A stretch of 64,000 bases of DNA, taken from UBA8914 sp034002905 (lineage in GTDB: Bacteria > Pseudomonadota > Alphaproteobacteria > UBA9219). A model generated the notes under the pieces. It was not told where the DNA came from and searched no databases. It saw only the letters and a list, made by a program, of their open reading frames with translations. The stretch covers positions 34,602 through 98,601 of the forward strand of contig JAVEZQ010000006.1 in assembly GCA_034002905.1 (NCBI GenBank), read 5' to 3'. The stretch's first letter is position 1; every line of letters begins with the position of its first letter. Shown here one piece after another: positions 16,345 through 26,157 of the stretch. The position numbers were made by a program, and so were the translations under genes.

Positions 16345-17682
16345 ATGTCTCTTTATGCTGCTATGCAGGTTGCGGTTGGTGGGTTGTCGGCACAGTCGGC
16401 GTCCATTGGTAATATTTCCGATAATTTGGCCAACTCCCAGACTGTGGGGTTTAAAGGGATCCAAACGAGGTTCGAATCTCTGGTTACACAATCAAACCAG
16501 TTTGCCAATGATCCGGGCGGTGTACGTGCAACGCCGTATTATACGAATAGTGAACAGGGCAACCTTGTTCAGTCGTCAAGTGCCACGGCGCTGGCTATTT
16601 CAGGCCAAGGGTTTTTTCCGGTGCGTCCGGCTGTTGTTGGTGGAGATGGCCTCACGACGTTTGGTAACACAACATTCTTTACGCGCGCCGGAGACTTTAA
16701 TCTCGACAAAAACGGCTATCTGGTCAATGGCGGCGGGTACTATTTGACAGGATATGCTGTGGATGCTGACGGTGTTGTCGATACTTCGGCTTCAGATCCG
16801 ATCCGTTTGTCGGAACTCCTTGATAACCCAGTTGGGACATCTTCTGTAGACTATGCGGCGAACCTTCCGTCAAGTGCGGCGGTAAACTTTGCGTCATCGC
16901 CTTCGACCATTCAGGTTTATGACTCTCTTGGTGGGGCACATGACATGACCTTCACATGGACCAAAACCGCAACAAGTGAATGGGCCTTGAACATCGTTGT
17001 TCCTGATGGGGTTTCAGATGGCGCAACGCCACCGACCTATTCGGATTATAATGTTGATATCGATTTCACATTTAACGACACAACCAACGCTGGTACGATT
17101 GATGCGATTGCTGCAGACACGGCGGTACCGGCGCAGTGGACGGTTATCGATAATTCTACAGCACCGGAAAATAAAGCGCAGGTTCGTTTCAATTTATCCT
17201 TTGATGGCTCTGGCACCCAGCCGATTACAATTGATTTCGGTACCTACGATGTTTCCAAGGGCGTAACCCAGTTCGCTGACACCACCGTGTCGGTAACCAC
17301 ATTTGATCAAAACGGTATCCCCCGTGGTTCGTTTCAAAGCTTGTCGATCGATGAAAGCGGTTATGTGGCTTTAAACTACGATAACGGGCGAACGCGCACG
17401 ATTGCTCAGATACCGGTTGTCCAGTTTTTTGCTCAGGATAAGTTGCAGCGTGTGACGGGTGGCGCCTTTGAGCAGACGTTGGCTTCAGGTTCTGCGCGCT
17501 ATAGTGCGCCGGGGACAAATGGCGCAGGTACGATTATCGGCAACGCGCTTGAGGGTTCGAATGTCGATATTGCGGACGAGTTTACCCGTCTTATTCAGGC
17601 GCAACAGGTTTATTCGGCGAACGCAAAAACGATCACGACAACGAACAACATGATGCAGGAAGCGATCAATATTATCCGTTAA
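16345..17682 (+). CDS. flgE: Flagellar hook protein FlgE
   Basis: 445 residues from the ATG at 16345 (MSLYAAMQVAVGGL), preceded by GAGG; the open frame runs further upstream through the promoter. N-terminal rod-type motif SIGNISDNLANSQTVGFKG and the C-terminal DEFTRLIQAQQVYSANAKTI are the conserved flagellar axial-protein ends. The central part (GAHDMTFTWTK, DQNGIPRGSFQSLSIDESG) fits hook protein. It polymerises into the hook after export by the flagellar type III apparatus. Rod proteins FlgF/FlgG are shorter. Confidence 0.9.
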   Translation: MSLYAAMQVAVGGLSAQSASIGNISDNLANSQTVGFKGIQTRFESLVTQSNQFANDPGGVRATPYYTNSEQGNLVQSSSATALAISGQGFFPVRPAVVGGDGLTTFGNTTFFTRAGDFNLDKNGYLVNGGGYYLTGYAVDADGVVDTSASDPIRLSELLDNPVGTSSVDYAANLPSSAAVNFASSPSTIQVYDSLGGAHDMTFTWTKTATSEWALNIVVPDGVSDGATPPTYSDYNVDIDFTFNDTTNAGTIDAIAADTAVPAQWTVIDNSTAPENKAQVRFNLSFDGSGTQPITIDFGTYDVSKGVTQFADTTVSVTTFDQNGIPRGSFQSLSIDESGYVALNYDNGRTRTIAQIPVVQFFAQDKLQRVTGGAFEQTLASGSARYSAPGTNGAGTIIGNALEGSNVDIADEFTRLIQAQQVYSANAKTITTTNNMMQEAINIIR

Positions 17683-17714
17683 TACTGATTTCGTGATCAA
17701 GTGAGGGTAAAGCA

Positions 17715-19121
17715 ATGTCGGTTACATCAGCCTTGACTGTTTCCATGTCTGGCATTCGGGCTGCTTCAACGATGTTAGAGTTGACAGCCAGCAACATTTC
17801 GAATGCCCAGACAGAAGGATACACGACCAAAAGTGTGGTAACGTCCTCGGCCCTGTTGGGAAACATCGGGGGCGGCACCAATGTTACTGGCTTTGAACGT
17901 GCAGAAAACAATTCGCTGTATGTCACCTTGGCAAAAGCCACAGCGAATAACGGCCTAAGGTCGGCGCAAGACGATTATCTGTCTCAGGTTCAGGATATTT
18001 TCGGAACAAGCAACAGCGACAATCCGACACTTAATCAGGCATTATCCAGCTTTGTCTCCTCGTGGACTAATCTGGCCGCGACGCCGGAAAGCCTCGTGAC
18101 GACACGGCAGGTTGTGCAGGATGCACAGGTTTTGGTTGATGAGATTGTGCGTATCTCCAGCGAGGTTGAGGATTTGGATCGTCAGTGCTTTGCCGAAGTC
18201 AATAGCACGCTTAAGGACCTTAATTCTTATTTGGAACAGATTAAGGATTTAAACGTCAAGATTGCCCAAGCCTATAACTCCGGTCTTTCTAGCGGCGATT
18301 TGCGGGATCAACGCGATGTGTTGGTCTTAAGGGTTGCTGAAATTACGGGTGTGACCATTCTTCAAAGGGGTTTTGGACAAATTGCGCTCTATTCGGCCAC
18401 GGGTTATCAGCTTGTGGATGGGGGGGCCTATCGGGAGTTTGTCTATGATGGGACAGACGTAACCTCGGCAGCAAATACAGCGCTTTCGCTCAACGAGGCT
18501 TTGGGTGGAGGAAGCCTTCAGGCTTTGGTCGATTTCCGCTCGACAACCGCGCCGGTTAGCACGTCCCCCGGGGTCAGTGTTATTCAAAAGCTCCGAAGCC
18601 AACTTGACGGCATTGCTGATGCCTTCTTGTCCACAACAACGACAGCGACTTCAGGAGAGGTTACGTTTGCAACGGCCTATAATAGTGCAACGACAGGTGC
18701 GGGTCAGCTTGCGTCCGGCTTCTTTACGGGAACAGATCGCACGGACATTGCCGTGAATGCGGCGTTGCTAAACGGAACATCGAGCGTCAAGAGCGGGGCG
18801 GCCCAAGCGGTCACGGACGCTTTGCTTGATGCGACGCGTTCGTTTTCTGCAGATGGACTAACGATCTCGAATAGCAGCTATATGTCGCTCTTTACATCAA
18901 GCATAACGTCCTTCCAGCAGGCCGCGAACAATATCGCAACGCTGGCTGACACGGCGGCAAATGCCCATGATTACCTGAAGGAAAAATACACAAACGAAAC
19001 AGGCGTTAATGTTGATAACGAGCTTATCAATCTTACGACATTCCAAAATGCCTATGCGGCATCGGCCCATGCAATGTCGGTCGTGAAAGAAATGTTTCAT
19101 ACGCTGGAAAACTTGTTGTAA
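17715..19121 (+). CDS. flgK: Flagellar hook-associated protein 1 FlgK
   Basis: 468 residues. N-terminal SALTVSMSGIRAASTMLELTASN and ISNAQTEGYT are the axial-protein start; C-terminal INLTTFQNAYAASAHAMSVV is the matching end helix that packs in the filament. The middle contains GDLRDQRDVLVLRVAEITGV, typical of FlgK. It forms the hook-filament junction with FlgL. It follows flgE by 32 bases and precedes flgL by 9, one operon. Confidence 0.92.
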   Translation: MSVTSALTVSMSGIRAASTMLELTASNISNAQTEGYTTKSVVTSSALLGNIGGGTNVTGFERAENNSLYVTLAKATANNGLRSAQDDYLSQVQDIFGTSNSDNPTLNQALSSFVSSWTNLAATPESLVTTRQVVQDAQVLVDEIVRISSEVEDLDRQCFAEVNSTLKDLNSYLEQIKDLNVKIAQAYNSGLSSGDLRDQRDVLVLRVAEITGVTILQRGFGQIALYSATGYQLVDGGAYREFVYDGTDVTSAANTALSLNEALGGGSLQALVDFRSTTAPVSTSPGVSVIQKLRSQLDGIADAFLSTTTTATSGEVTFATAYNSATTGAGQLASGFFTGTDRTDIAVNAALLNGTSSVKSGAAQAVTDALLDATRSFSADGLTISNSSYMSLFTSSITSFQQAANNIATLADTAANAHDYLKEKYTNETGVNVDNELINLTTFQNAYAASAHAMSVVKEMFHTLENLL

Positions 19122-19130
19122 GGGGATGTA

Positions 19131-20105
19131 ATGGTTGATTCTATCAGCACGATAGGCTTGATGCTTTCAAGCACCAAAAACTTGACGACCGGCCAGCTTT
19201 TGCTTTCAAAATTGTCTTCGCAGCTGACTACGGGCAAGTATTCGCTCAATATGTCGGATTATTCGACCGCTAATGCGCAAAAGCTGCTCGATTTCACAAG
19301 CACAATGGATCAGCAAAAAGGTTTTTTGGATGCCATAACGGCCATCAAGCCTCGCATGGATGTGTATGATTTGGCCATGACGGGTATAGAGGATGTTGCA
19401 GGGCAAGCCATGACATCTATCGCTTCGGCGGGCACTTATAACCCCTCCTCGAATTCAAGCTTGGCGAGCCAGATTAAAGGGTATCTCGATCAGGTCGAAT
19501 ATTATCTCAACCAAAAGGTTGGCGAGCGTTATATTTTTTCAGGCTCACGTTATAGTCAGGCGCCTGTGGGCGATCTGTTGTCGCTGTCGGTGCCCCCGAC
19601 TGAAACGGCCCCCTACCTTGCGACGGGGGATACGGTTCCTTCTTATGACACGGATTATGACGCGCTTGATCCCGCGGCGCTTGTTCCAGAGGCCAATGTT
19701 CATGAGCAGGCAACTATTGATACCACAAAAAAGGTGACTTATGGCCTGACGAGTAACGAGGACGGGTTCCAGCAGCTCATCATGGGCTTGCGTTTTGCCT
19801 ATGCTGCAACGCAGGATGAAGCGAACTATCAAAGCTATATGTCGACGGCGCGGGGCCTTATAACGACAGGTCTTGACAATATCCGCGCTGTTCATACGGA
19901 TTCGACGAATGCCTATGCCACATTGAAAAAAACTGAAGATAACATTGATACAAAGATTGAAAGCCTGACGTCCCAAATTGATAAAATTGAGGGCGTTGAC
20001 CTGAACGAAGTCGCTGTTAAAATAACGACGCTTCAGGCCCAGCTTGAGGCATCCTATTCCGCCGTATCCAATATGATCAATTTGTCGATACTCAAGTTCC
20101 TCTGA
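19131..20105 (+). CDS. flgL: Flagellar hook-associated protein 3 FlgL
   Basis: 324 residues with a flagellin-like N-terminus (STKNLTTGQLLLSKLSSQLTTG) and C-terminal helices (IEGVDLNEVAVKITTLQAQLEASYS). The KVGERYIFSGSR segment is characteristic of FlgL. It is the second junction protein between hook and filament. AAGGGGA precedes its ATG. Confidence 0.9.
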   Translation: MVDSISTIGLMLSSTKNLTTGQLLLSKLSSQLTTGKYSLNMSDYSTANAQKLLDFTSTMDQQKGFLDAITAIKPRMDVYDLAMTGIEDVAGQAMTSIASAGTYNPSSNSSLASQIKGYLDQVEYYLNQKVGERYIFSGSRYSQAPVGDLLSLSVPPTETAPYLATGDTVPSYDTDYDALDPAALVPEANVHEQATIDTTKKVTYGLTSNEDGFQQLIMGLRFAYAATQDEANYQSYMSTARGLITTGLDNIRAVHTDSTNAYATLKKTEDNIDTKIESLTSQIDKIEGVDLNEVAVKITTLQAQLEASYSAVSNMINLSILKFL

Positions 20106-20123
20106 TATAGAAGAAAGGACCCC

Positions 20124-21602
20124 ATGGTTACCTCTATTAATATTGCTCATGATTTGAGTCCCGTCCGCTTGAGCTATGTTGCGGCGCTCAGGGGCGTCTT
20201 GCCGCTTAAGCCGCTGGACGATTTTAGCTATGCTGTCATAGGTTCTTTTGATGTCGACGATTTGCTTTGTCTTGCCGCCAGTAATCCGCAAGGGGCTTTT
20301 TACGCTGTTGTCGAGGATTCTGTTCGCCGACAGGGCTTCGAAGCCTTTGCGCGCGAGCGCTTCTCCTCGAATGTCCGTTTTGTTGCGCAGGAATCCGATC
20401 TTCCCAAAGACCTGACCTATCTTTGTGCCTGTACGACGCAGAATAAGCCAAGCGACCAAGAAGTGGCCTTTGACGTTGCCGCTGAACATTTGGCCCCTTC
20501 CGGCGTTTTTTGCTTTGGCTATCAGGCCTATGCCAATTCCGACGAAGCTTTGCGGTTCTTGATCGAGGAATATGCACCCGAACTTTCCGATGCGCAGGCC
20601 AAGGAGTTTTTGGGCGAGCTTAAGGATCTTGGCCCCCTTTATTTTGAAGAGCATCCGATTGCTAAGACCGCTTTGGAAAAAGCCATCGCGGCGCAAGATC
20701 CTTCTTTATTTTTCTCGGCATGTTTGCCTGCTGACGGAACCAGCACGGTATCGGGAACCTTTGAGGTGATGAAAGGATTGTTGCCCCGTTCTTTTGCTTT
20801 TGCGGGCAGCGCTGATTTTGCTTCGAACTATCTCCAACTGTCCGCGCCGCCTTCGGCCTATGCGGCACTGGAGAAATGCAACGATCAATTGTTGTATGAA
20901 CCAATCAAGGATTTTGTGTTGGGGCGTTGCGTGCGTTATGACCTTTGGGTCAAGATGCCCGTGGAGCAATCAGGAGACCCTGCGGCATTGTTTGGCTATT
21001 TCACCTTTGGCATCACGATGCCCCGCGAGAAGGTTCCGACAAGCTTTAAAACCAGAGAAGCGGACATCTCGTTTGTTTCCCCGCTGTTCATGCGTTTGAT
21101 TGACTTGATGTGTACGCTGCCCATGGGGATTGGTGATTTCCTTCAGCATCCAGCTGGACAGGGAATGAACCCCCAAGACGTCGTTGCCGCCATTCAGGTT
21201 CTTGTCGCCTGCGGGATTGCGCAGCCTATGCGCTCCCGTTATGAGGGGCGGATCGAAGCGGATATACAGCGTCCGTCATGGGCCAGTTCCTACAACAAAT
21301 TCCTGAACAAGGAAGGAGTCGCTAGCTCGACTGTTCGTTTGGCTTCGCCCATTATTGGTGGGGCCATTACGATTTCGGCCAAAGAGGCTCTTGTGCTTCA
21401 GGCAATCAATCAGGTGGGAATCCCGAATTCTGCCGGTATCTTGCAGCCTATGTTGCAGAATCTGGTTCGTACCAATCCGGGGCTTGCCGCACAGATTCTT
21501 CAAACCACGGAGCCGACAGACGAGGTGGTTCATAATCTTTTGACCAGCACGCTTTCAACAGAACTGCCCCATTGGTATGCCTATGGTCTTTTGGCTGCCT
21601 AA
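20124..21602 (+). CDS. Methyltransferase-like protein with degenerate SAM site, flagellar operon
   Basis: 492 residues, no signal or membrane segments. The order resembles proteins with a SAM-methyltransferase domain followed by a methyltransferase-regulatory domain: residues ~25-160 have a Rossmann-like pattern (YAVIGSFDVDDLLCLAA; HLAPSGVFCFGYQAYAN), residues ~200-310 (LYFEEHPIAKTALEKAIA through GRCVRYDLWVK) look like the regulatory part, and ~330-480 is a C-terminal helical domain. The glycine-rich SAM loop is absent (GSFDVDD at its place), so catalysis is doubtful. It starts 18 bases after flgL and is probably co-transcribed. Flagellin or hook modification is a guess from context. Confidence 0.5.
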   Translation: MVTSINIAHDLSPVRLSYVAALRGVLPLKPLDDFSYAVIGSFDVDDLLCLAASNPQGAFYAVVEDSVRRQGFEAFARERFSSNVRFVAQESDLPKDLTYLCACTTQNKPSDQEVAFDVAAEHLAPSGVFCFGYQAYANSDEALRFLIEEYAPELSDAQAKEFLGELKDLGPLYFEEHPIAKTALEKAIAAQDPSLFFSACLPADGTSTVSGTFEVMKGLLPRSFAFAGSADFASNYLQLSAPPSAYAALEKCNDQLLYEPIKDFVLGRCVRYDLWVKMPVEQSGDPAALFGYFTFGITMPREKVPTSFKTREADISFVSPLFMRLIDLMCTLPMGIGDFLQHPAGQGMNPQDVVAAIQVLVACGIAQPMRSRYEGRIEADIQRPSWASSYNKFLNKEGVASSTVRLASPIIGGAITISAKEALVLQAINQVGIPNSAGILQPMLQNLVRTNPGLAAQILQTTEPTDEVVHNLLTSTLSTELPHWYAYGLLAA

Positions 21603-21660
21603 GTAATTGCAAAGCAGGCAGGGACTTGTTTCCTGCCTCGCTTCGCGGCATGATGGGGTC

Positions 21661-22386
21661 ATGAAGCTTTCCGCCAACTCGACCTCGCGGCAAAGGCTGT
21701 ATGCCGTCGGGGATATTCATGGCCGTATCGACTTGCTTTCTCGGCTTTTGGCCGAGATTGAGGCGGATGCGATGCGTCATGAGGGCCGGAAAAAGAAACT
21801 CATTTTTCTTGGCGATTATGTTGATCGTGGCATCGACTCGCGTGCTGTTCTTGAGCGGTTGACGCAGGGCTTTGCGGCGGGGCTTGATCCTGTTTTTCTA
21901 CGTGGCAACCACGAAGATATGATGTTGACCTTTATGAAGGGACGCTTGGAGGTTGCCGATTTATGGTTGACGCATGGCGGTGTGCCGACCTTGGCAAGCT
22001 ACGGCCTTCATGCCTTTGTTGGACATCCCGCAACACGAACGCCAGCGTTTGCTAAGGAGCTTGCTCAGAAAGTCCCGCCCCATCACCATGCTTTCTTGGA
22101 AAACACCATTTTCTCGGCGACCTTTGGCGATTATTATTTTGTGCATGCGGGCGTCAGGCCGGATGTGCCGCTTGATAAGCAGAAGCCGGATCAGCAGATG
22201 TGGATTCGCGGCGAGTTTCTTTATTCGACCCACGATTTCGGCAAGATTGTCGTGCATGGCCACACGATTGTGGGGGAGCCAGAGGTCAGGCCCAATCGCA
22301 TCGATATTGATACGGGGGCCTACGCAACGGGACGTTTGACCTGTCTCGTTCTTGATGGTGCGACGCGGTCTTTCCTTTCAACGTGA
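21661..22386 (+). CDS. PP1/PP2A-type serine/threonine phosphatase (PrpA/ApaH-like)
   Basis: 241 residues. All metallophosphoesterase motifs are present in order: GDIHGR (~residue 18), GDYVDRG (~56), RGNHE (~87), a metal-ligand HAGVRPD (~160) and VVHGHT (~200). It is a two-metal cytoplasmic phosphatase; substrate may be phosphoprotein or dinucleotide. It is convergent with comEC, overlapping its end by nine bases. A short GGCAGG/CCTGCC inverted repeat lies just before it. Confidence 0.88.
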   Translation: MKLSANSTSRQRLYAVGDIHGRIDLLSRLLAEIEADAMRHEGRKKKLIFLGDYVDRGIDSRAVLERLTQGFAAGLDPVFLRGNHEDMMLTFMKGRLEVADLWLTHGGVPTLASYGLHAFVGHPATRTPAFAKELAQKVPPHHHAFLENTIFSATFGDYYFVHAGVRPDVPLDKQKPDQQMWIRGEFLYSTHDFGKIVVHGHTIVGEPEVRPNRIDIDTGAYATGRLTCLVLDGATRSFLST

Positions 22387-24552
22387 CGTTGTCTCTTCTT
22401 CACTTTCTTTTTCGGCAGGCCCGATCATAAGCGACCATGGCCGTCTGGCCTCGGGCGTGCGGGCGTGCTCGATGATAAAGTTGTTTTTGTGAAAGGTAAT
22501 GGCGTAGCTGCCATTTTGTTGCCGCTCTTGTGCTGTGATGACTGTTGTTGACGAGGGACATTCGGCTACGGGAAGATAGGCGATAACGATAGTCGCCGCT
22601 GGACAAGCCACTTCTGAAGCTGGTGGAGCGGGCTCGTCTTTTTGTCCCTTTTTCTTGCGTTGCTTGGGTTCGGGCAGGGTAAAGGCGATGGAAGTTGTTC
22701 CCTTGTTAAAGGTGCAAACAGTCCCGCTGCAGGAAAGCTCTGTCCCGTAATCGGGCCATTTGTTGCCGATATAATATTCCGGTGTGGCATCCATCATGCG
22801 CTGTTGCCATTGAACGGTTGTAAAGTTTTCTTGCCGTGCGCCAAAGACGACCATAGTTTTGTTATCCAGCTGTACGGCCCACATCGGTTTTTCGGCGCTG
22901 AGCATGACAGAGGGGGCTGTTGAAAACAGAGGAAAAGCCAAACCCGCCAGAACAAGCAGGATTCCGATATAGCGCCTTGTCCCTTGCCACAGGCAAAGCC
23001 ACAGACCGCCACCAACCATGAAAAACAGGGCCCATACCGGCATGGGGGGGAAGGGTATGCGTACCAGCGGCCAAGAGGAAACGGCGTGGGCAACAGCGAT
23101 GATGAATTTTACGCCTAACCCTGCGCCATGGATAAACAGACTGTCGAGGTTAAACGGCGCTGTGATGTAGGTAAGAAGAAGGCACGGCATCACCCAAAAG
23201 CTTGTCAGCGGAATAGCGATCATGTTGGCTAGAACGCCATAAAAGCTGAAGGTCTGGAAATGATACAGGGTAAACGGTGTCGTGGCGGCTGTAGCGATCA
23301 AGGAGGTGATCAGGATTTCTTTGAGGAAGATATAGGTTTTGCCGATTAGTGCCAGCGGCATACTGGAAAAAGCTGTAGAGGTTTCGGACTTTTTGCGACC
23401 TTCGTAATAGGAGATCATGGCAATGACCGCCGCGAAGGACATCTGGAAACTGGGGCCAAGCGCTTCGCTGGGTGCTATAAGGAGAATGGCAATGGCAGCC
23501 AAAGCGACCACGCGCAAGCTCAGGGCCTGTCGGTCAAGAATAATGCCGAAAAAGACAATGCCGATCATCAGAGCCGAACGAACAGTTGGGGCATCGGCTC
23601 CGACGAGCAGCGTGTAAAGTGTTGTCGCAAGGATGGCCGCGCACGCGGCAATTTTCTTGATGGGGAGGCGCAAGGCAACCCATGGCAGCAGGGCGAAGAT
23701 AAAGCGCAAGGGGATATAGACTAGCAGCGCCATCATGCTGACATGCACGCCGGAAATTGATAAGAGATGTGAAAGTCCTGAGGCGCGCATAGCCTTCATG
23801 GTGTCCTTGTCGATGGCCGATTGTGTGCCCGACAAAAGAGCGGCGGTCATATCCCGCTCTGCCCCTTGCAAAAGGGAATAGGTATCGAGGATCAACTTGC
23901 GACGCGCTTTTTCGAGGAGGATCATAAAGCCATCCCAGAAAAAGCGTGGCGGATACCGCGCTTCTTTAATCTCGGGCTGGACATAGGACAGACCCGTGGC
24001 TCCCAGACCTGTGAAATAGGCATGACGACGGAAATCATAACCGTTCGGCATAACGGCTTCACCCGGAGGCCATAAAGGCCCCCAGAGGTTCAGGCGTGTG
24101 CCAGCTTGGGGTAAATCAGGAAAGGGCGTGCGTACCTTCATGCGGACAAGGGATGGGCGATCTTTTTTCTCGACGCCTTTGATCCATGGGTTTTTGAGTG
24201 TCAAGCGGGCCCCGTCTGGTAAAGGTTCGGCGCGCATCAGTGTTCCGATCATGGAAACGGGCCCGATCTTTTGATCAAGCAGACGAGTGTCGAGCCGCAG
24301 GGTTTCGAGTTGTGCCGCGTTGAAGCCAAGCGTGAAGGTTAACAGGATGGTTAAGATCGTGCTTGCGATCCACAATCGTTCTGTCCGTTTTGCAAGAAGG
24401 GATATGAGGGCCAGAAGCGGGCTCGCAAGGAGCCAATAAGGGGAGGGCTCCTGCAAAAGCGCGTGATAGGCCAAAACGCCACACAAAAGGCCAACGGGTG
24501 TCCAAAGAAACCAACGCGTGCGTTCGCTGGAAAAGAAAAAGATCGGGTTCAC
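22378..24552 (-). CDS. comEC: ComEC/Rec2-family DNA uptake channel
   Basis: 724 residues from a GTG at 24552 preceded by AAGG; an in-frame TTG at 24621 would collide with gltX. Many membrane segments. The central Competence domain has MRASGLSHLLSISGVHVSMMA and GADAPTVRSALMIGIVFFG, both family signatures. The C-terminal 150 residues show no metallo-beta-lactamase HxHxDH motif, only a diverged domain with four Cys, as in the short form of the family. It moves single-stranded DNA across the inner membrane during natural transformation. No other com gene is close, although the type IVb pilus lies 30 kb away. Confidence 0.88.
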   Translation of the reverse strand: MNPIFFFSSERTRWFLWTPVGLLCGVLAYHALLQEPSPYWLLASPLLALISLLAKRTERLWIASTILTILLTFTLGFNAAQLETLRLDTRLLDQKIGPVSMIGTLMRAEPLPDGARLTLKNPWIKGVEKKDRPSLVRMKVRTPFPDLPQAGTRLNLWGPLWPPGEAVMPNGYDFRRHAYFTGLGATGLSYVQPEIKEARYPPRFFWDGFMILLEKARRKLILDTYSLLQGAERDMTAALLSGTQSAIDKDTMKAMRASGLSHLLSISGVHVSMMALLVYIPLRFIFALLPWVALRLPIKKIAACAAILATTLYTLLVGADAPTVRSALMIGIVFFGIILDRQALSLRVVALAAIAILLIAPSEALGPSFQMSFAAVIAMISYYEGRKKSETSTAFSSMPLALIGKTYIFLKEILITSLIATAATTPFTLYHFQTFSFYGVLANMIAIPLTSFWVMPCLLLTYITAPFNLDSLFIHGAGLGVKFIIAVAHAVSSWPLVRIPFPPMPVWALFFMVGGGLWLCLWQGTRRYIGILLVLAGLAFPLFSTAPSVMLSAEKPMWAVQLDNKTMVVFGARQENFTTVQWQQRMMDATPEYYIGNKWPDYGTELSCSGTVCTFNKGTTSIAFTLPEPKQRKKKGQKDEPAPPASEVACPAATIVIAYLPVAECPSSTTVITAQERQQNGSYAITFHKNNFIIEHARTPEARRPWSLMIGPAEKESEEETTSR

Positions 24553-24620
24553 AAAGCGCCTTAATCGCTGTAGGTTGAGCCGTTTTCTGTCTCTTAAACA
24601 TCTTTTTGTGGTTATGTGCA

Positions 24621-26042
24621 ATGTCTGTGGTTGTTCGCTTTGCGCCGTCTCCGACGGGTTTTCTTCATATCGGCGGGGCCCGCACGGCCCTTTTTAACTG
24701 GCTTTATGCGCGCCATACGGGCGGCAAGTTCTATATGCGTGTCGAAGATACCGACCGCGAGCGCTCCACGCCTGAATCTGTGCAAACGATTTTGGACGGT
24801 ATGCTGTGGCTAGGCATGGACTGGGACAACAAGGACACCGCCCAGAATAACGGAAAAAGCTATTATTCCCAGTACGAGATGCGCGCCCGCCATGTCGAGG
24901 TTGCCGAACAGATGATTGCAGCGGGCAAGGCCTATTATTGCTATGCCTCGCCTGAAGAGCTCGGGGCGATGCGTGAAGAGCAAAAAGCCAAAGGCCTGCC
25001 CATGCGTTATGACGGGCGCTGGCGCGACCGCCCGGCAAGTGATGCGCCGGCGGGGGTTAAGCCGGTCATTCGTTTGAAAGCGCCGCTTGAAGGCGAGACG
25101 GTTGTTGATGATCTGGTCAAGGGAACGGTGACCGTTCAAAACAGCCAGTTGGATGATATGGTGCTTGTGCGGGGCGATGGCTCGCCAACCTATATGCTGG
25201 CCGTTGTGGTTGACGATCACGATATGGGTATTACGCACGTCATTCGCGGTGACGATCATTTCACCAATACATTCCGCCAGATCCAGATTTATCGGGCGAT
25301 GGGCTGGGATTTGCCGCGTTTTGCGCATTTGCCCATGATATTGGGGCCGGATGGGGCCAAGCTGTCCAAGCGTCACGGGGCGCCGGCCGTGTCGGACTAT
25401 CGTGATCGCGGGTATTTGCCGGAGGCGATCTGTAATTATCTGTTAAGGTTATGCTGGGCCCATGGGGACGATGAAATCATCCCGATGAAGCAGGCGATCG
25501 AATGGTTTGACTTTGACGGGGTCGGGCGTTCACCTGCCCGCTTTGACTTTGCCAAGCTCAACCATCTCAATGGACATTATATCGGCCAGACGCCGGATGA
25601 CGTGCTCGCTCGACTGGCCCAGCCTTTCGTTGAAAAGGTGATTGGTCGTGTCCTTTCGGACACGGATCTTGACCTGTTGACGCAGGCTTTACCGGACATC
25701 AAGCCACGCGTTCAGCTTTTAACCGAGATTGCCGAGGCGGCCCAGTTCTATTTCCAGAGCCTAGCGCCTGATGAAAAGGCCCTCAAGATACTGAGTGCTG
25801 AGGCGAAAGGTCTTTTGGCCCAACTGGCTTCACGCATGGAGGTTCTTGCCTCTTTCTCCAAAGAAGAGGTCGAAGGGCTGTTCCGCAGCTTTGCCGAAGA
25901 GCAGGGAGTCAAGCTTGGCTCCGTTGCACAGCCGTTACGAGCCGCCCTTACAGGAAGAGGGGTTTCTCCACCCATTTTTGCCGCTGCGGCCCTTTTGGGC
26001 AAAGACGAGACCGTAAAAAGGGTCAGGAACGCGACCCGTTAA
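24621..26042 (+). CDS. gltX: Glutamyl-tRNA synthetase
   Basis: 473 residues from the ATG at 24621. Class I signatures HIGH-like (PSPTGFLHIGGARTALFNW) and KMSKS-like (GAKLSKRHGA, ~residue 240) are present, as is VRGDGSPTYMLAVVVDDHDMGITHVIRGDDH in the active site. It charges tRNA-Glu, perhaps also tRNA-Gln. It is divergent from comEC. A tRNA-Glu gene lies at the far end of this window. Confidence 0.95.
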   Translation: MSVVVRFAPSPTGFLHIGGARTALFNWLYARHTGGKFYMRVEDTDRERSTPESVQTILDGMLWLGMDWDNKDTAQNNGKSYYSQYEMRARHVEVAEQMIAAGKAYYCYASPEELGAMREEQKAKGLPMRYDGRWRDRPASDAPAGVKPVIRLKAPLEGETVVDDLVKGTVTVQNSQLDDMVLVRGDGSPTYMLAVVVDDHDMGITHVIRGDDHFTNTFRQIQIYRAMGWDLPRFAHLPMILGPDGAKLSKRHGAPAVSDYRDRGYLPEAICNYLLRLCWAHGDDEIIPMKQAIEWFDFDGVGRSPARFDFAKLNHLNGHYIGQTPDDVLARLAQPFVEKVIGRVLSDTDLDLLTQALPDIKPRVQLLTEIAEAAQFYFQSLAPDEKALKILSAEAKGLLAQLASRMEVLASFSKEEVEGLFRSFAEEQGVKLGSVAQPLRAALTGRGVSPPIFAAAALLGKDETVKRVRNATR

Positions 26043-26157
26043 CACAAATTTGAGAGTTCATGCTGTATCCATGAAAATACTTTCATGCGTTGTCTTTTCT
26101 TGTTCCTCAGCGGGATAGGGGATAAAACGTGAAAGAATAACGTAAGGCAGGATTAGC

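Noticed and set aside
19545..20696. 383-residue open frame on the minus strand opposite flgL and the methyltransferase-like gene
   Set aside because: Antisense shadow of two well-supported genes, with no family motif and no ribosome site.
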